A stretch of 61,504 nucleotides of DNA from Chloroflexota bacterium. Lineage in GTDB: Bacteria; Chloroflexota; UBA6077; CF-72. A program made the translations under genes and the position numbers. Position 1 is the stretch's first letter. The number at the start of each line of letters is the position of its first letter. The stretch lies in contig JAFAOS010000126.1 of assembly GCA_019247515.1 (NCBI GenBank), positions 1-61,504 of the forward strand. Direction: 5' to 3'. Below, piece after piece: positions 60,666 to 61,504 of this stretch. The notes beneath the pieces were generated by a model. It was not told the DNA's origin. It did not search any database and worked only from the letters and a program-made list of their open reading frames with translations.

Positions 60666-61270
60666 ACGGAGCCTCCGCCCGGCCAGGCCACCTGCTCCGC
60701 AACCACGCGTTGGCGGTCGGCGATCTGTTGCTCGGCATGGCTGTCCAGTCCCAGGATCTCGAGGACCTCGGGCAGAAGCTCGCAGGCGCGCGCCTTGCAC
60801 TCGTCCGGCGTCAGGTTCGCGACCGGATGCGGCAGCATCGCGTAGTGGTAGCCCGGCATGCCCATGCGTCGGGCCATGGCATTGCCGCTGGCGGTGAAAG
60901 CGTCGGTGACCAGCGTCGCGGTCTGGACGCCGAGTTTTTCGAAGATGATCCCGTCGGCCACACTGGCCGCACTACAGGACCCTCAATCGCCTATCCCAGT
61001 AATGACGATGTCTACCTGGTCGGCCATCGCCCTGGCCTGGTCGTTGGGCACCGGGCGGGCAAAGGTTGGCTTGCGGTCGCGAACGACCTTCTTGATCGCC
61101 CAGCGCTCTTCGAGCAGCTCGGCCAGGCCGTCGAGGACGCGGTCCGAGTTGTGTTTGGTGCTGTGCAGCAGACCAATGGTCTTGCCGTTCAGGTCTCTGA
61201 ATCGGCGTTGCGCCAGAGGCGCTTCCACTTCGACCGACAGCCCGGTCGGGTTCAACAGCACTGAGCTCAT
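60662..61270 (-). CDS. UGSC-family selenoprotein 2 (in-frame TGA at 60983-60985 read as selenocysteine)
   Basis: Read through the TGA, the frame gives 202 residues from ATG 61270 (a TTG at 61288 is an alternative). The TGA is residue 96, exactly as in the first copy, in VDIVITGIGD-Sec-GSCSAASVADGI. The N-terminal half has LNGKTIGLLHSTKHNSDRVL and the C-terminal half has KLGVQTATLVTDAFTASGN and MPGYHYAMLPHPVANLTPDE. Both halves match the first copy. The 11 bases TGAGGGTCCTG are identical at the two Sec sites. The stop overlaps the partner start. A normal annotation would report two short ORFs, at 60662-60961 and 60983-61288. Confidence 0.85.
60955..60969 (-). promoter_or_regulatory. Candidate bacterial SECIS hairpin after the second TGA
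   Basis: On the minus strand CGGCC and GGCCG pair (5 bp) around AGTGT, with the loop 22-26 bases from the first base of the TGA. It resembles the first copy in place and in having GTG in the loop. The stem is short, so support is moderate. Confidence 0.4.
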
Positions 61271-61290
61271 GCCTTGATTGTGCCTCAAGC

Positions 61291-61504
61291 TCAGCCCCAG
61301 ACGCGGCTGGTGGTCTCAAGCATGACGTCGACTTTGCGCCAGATCGCCTCTTCGGGCAGCCCGAGGCCACAGTGTGGTCCGAGGGCGAGCTGCTCGAGCG
61401 GCAGATACTTTGAAGCGGCCTCGATGCGGCGCTGCAGGTCGTCGATAGACTCCACGGTGGAGACGCGGGTAGAGATCAGACCAAGGACGACGACCGCGCC
61501 TCTG
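61291..61504 (-). CDS. MetE-like zinc-dependent alkyltransferase (paralog 3, C-terminal end only)
   Basis: Only the last ~71 residues are in the window; the gene continues to the right. The visible part (VVVLGLISTRVSTVESIDDL, RRIEAASKYLPLEQLALGPH, then CGLGLPEEAIWRKVDVML) matches the end of MetE-like proteins, including the third zinc ligand Cys. It ends about 20 bases before the second UGSC gene on the same strand, so the order is MetE-like, UGSC, partner. Confidence 0.8.
   Translation of the reverse strand, partial: RGAVVVLGLISTRVSTVESIDDLQRRIEAASKYLPLEQLALGPHCGLGLPEEAIWRKVDVMLETTSRVWG

Noticed and set aside
60983..61288. Stand-alone 101-residue gene ending at TGA 60983
   Set aside because: It stops exactly at the Sec codon of the UGSC motif and lacks half of the domain.

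Overview
The window reads as one contiguous piece of a high-GC bacterial chromosome. The gene families point to a soil- or sediment-type Chloroflexota, or a similar high-GC lineage: BTAD-STAND and XRE-STAND-TPR regulators, MalFGK-like and Opp-like transporters with alanine/proline/threonine-rich lipoprotein linkers, a mycothiol-type DinB protein, monomeric isocitrate dehydrogenase and class III CoA-transferases. That placement is inference from gene content only. No tRNA, rRNA, CRISPR array or insertion sequence was recognised.

Layout. 1-8.7 kb: a truncated SARP/nSTAND regulator, a fused two-domain sugar-type ABC permease, a complete convergent sugar-type ABC importer without ATPase, and a maleylpyruvate-isomerase-like protein. 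8.7-14.1 kb: a decaying stretch with a 5'-truncated UvrD/AddA helicase-nuclease remnant and a GH76 pseudogene with several frameshifts, around an intact class C beta-lactamase-like hydrolase and an Abhydrolase_10 protein. 14.1-21.9 kb: a VOC-ArsR-SRPBCC operon, a double-VWA membrane protein, a PD40-repeat protein, an LCP protein and a potassium channel. 22-30.8 kb: a minus-strand run carrying an Opp/Dpp importer, an HpaB-family flavin hydroxylase and a LigM/DesA-type tetrahydrofolate-dependent aromatic O-demethylase.

30.9-44.4 kb: an APH(6)-like kinase, an ABM protein, a Rieske protein, three amidohydrolases, an Nramp transporter, isocitrate dehydrogenase, an unusual kinase-N-lobe/TM/SH3 protein, an MFS exporter, PobA and a frameshifted alpha/beta hydrolase. 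44.4-50.6 kb: a 57-bp tandem-repeat array, an XRE-STAND-TPR regulator, and the divergent operon ligA-ligB-small GatC/AtzG-like protein-amidase, whose genes overlap by a few bases. PobA (4-hydroxybenzoate to protocatechuate), LigAB (protocatechuate 4,5-cleavage), the O-demethylase and HpaB together indicate catabolism of lignin-type aromatics.

50.6-61.5 kb holds the most unusual content. Two separate two-gene units each pair a UGSC-family protein, interrupted by an in-frame TGA in the motif Sec-Gly-Ser-Cys, with a conserved partner protein; the partner start codon overlaps the UGSC stop in both (GTGA). Both TGA codons are followed by short hairpins that could act as bacterial SECIS elements. 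These units sit among three zinc-dependent MetE-like alkyltransferases, a fused class III CoA-transferase, an enolase-superfamily enzyme, an alcohol dehydrogenase and a Lin0512 protein. A conventional gene caller would split both selenoproteins into two ORFs.
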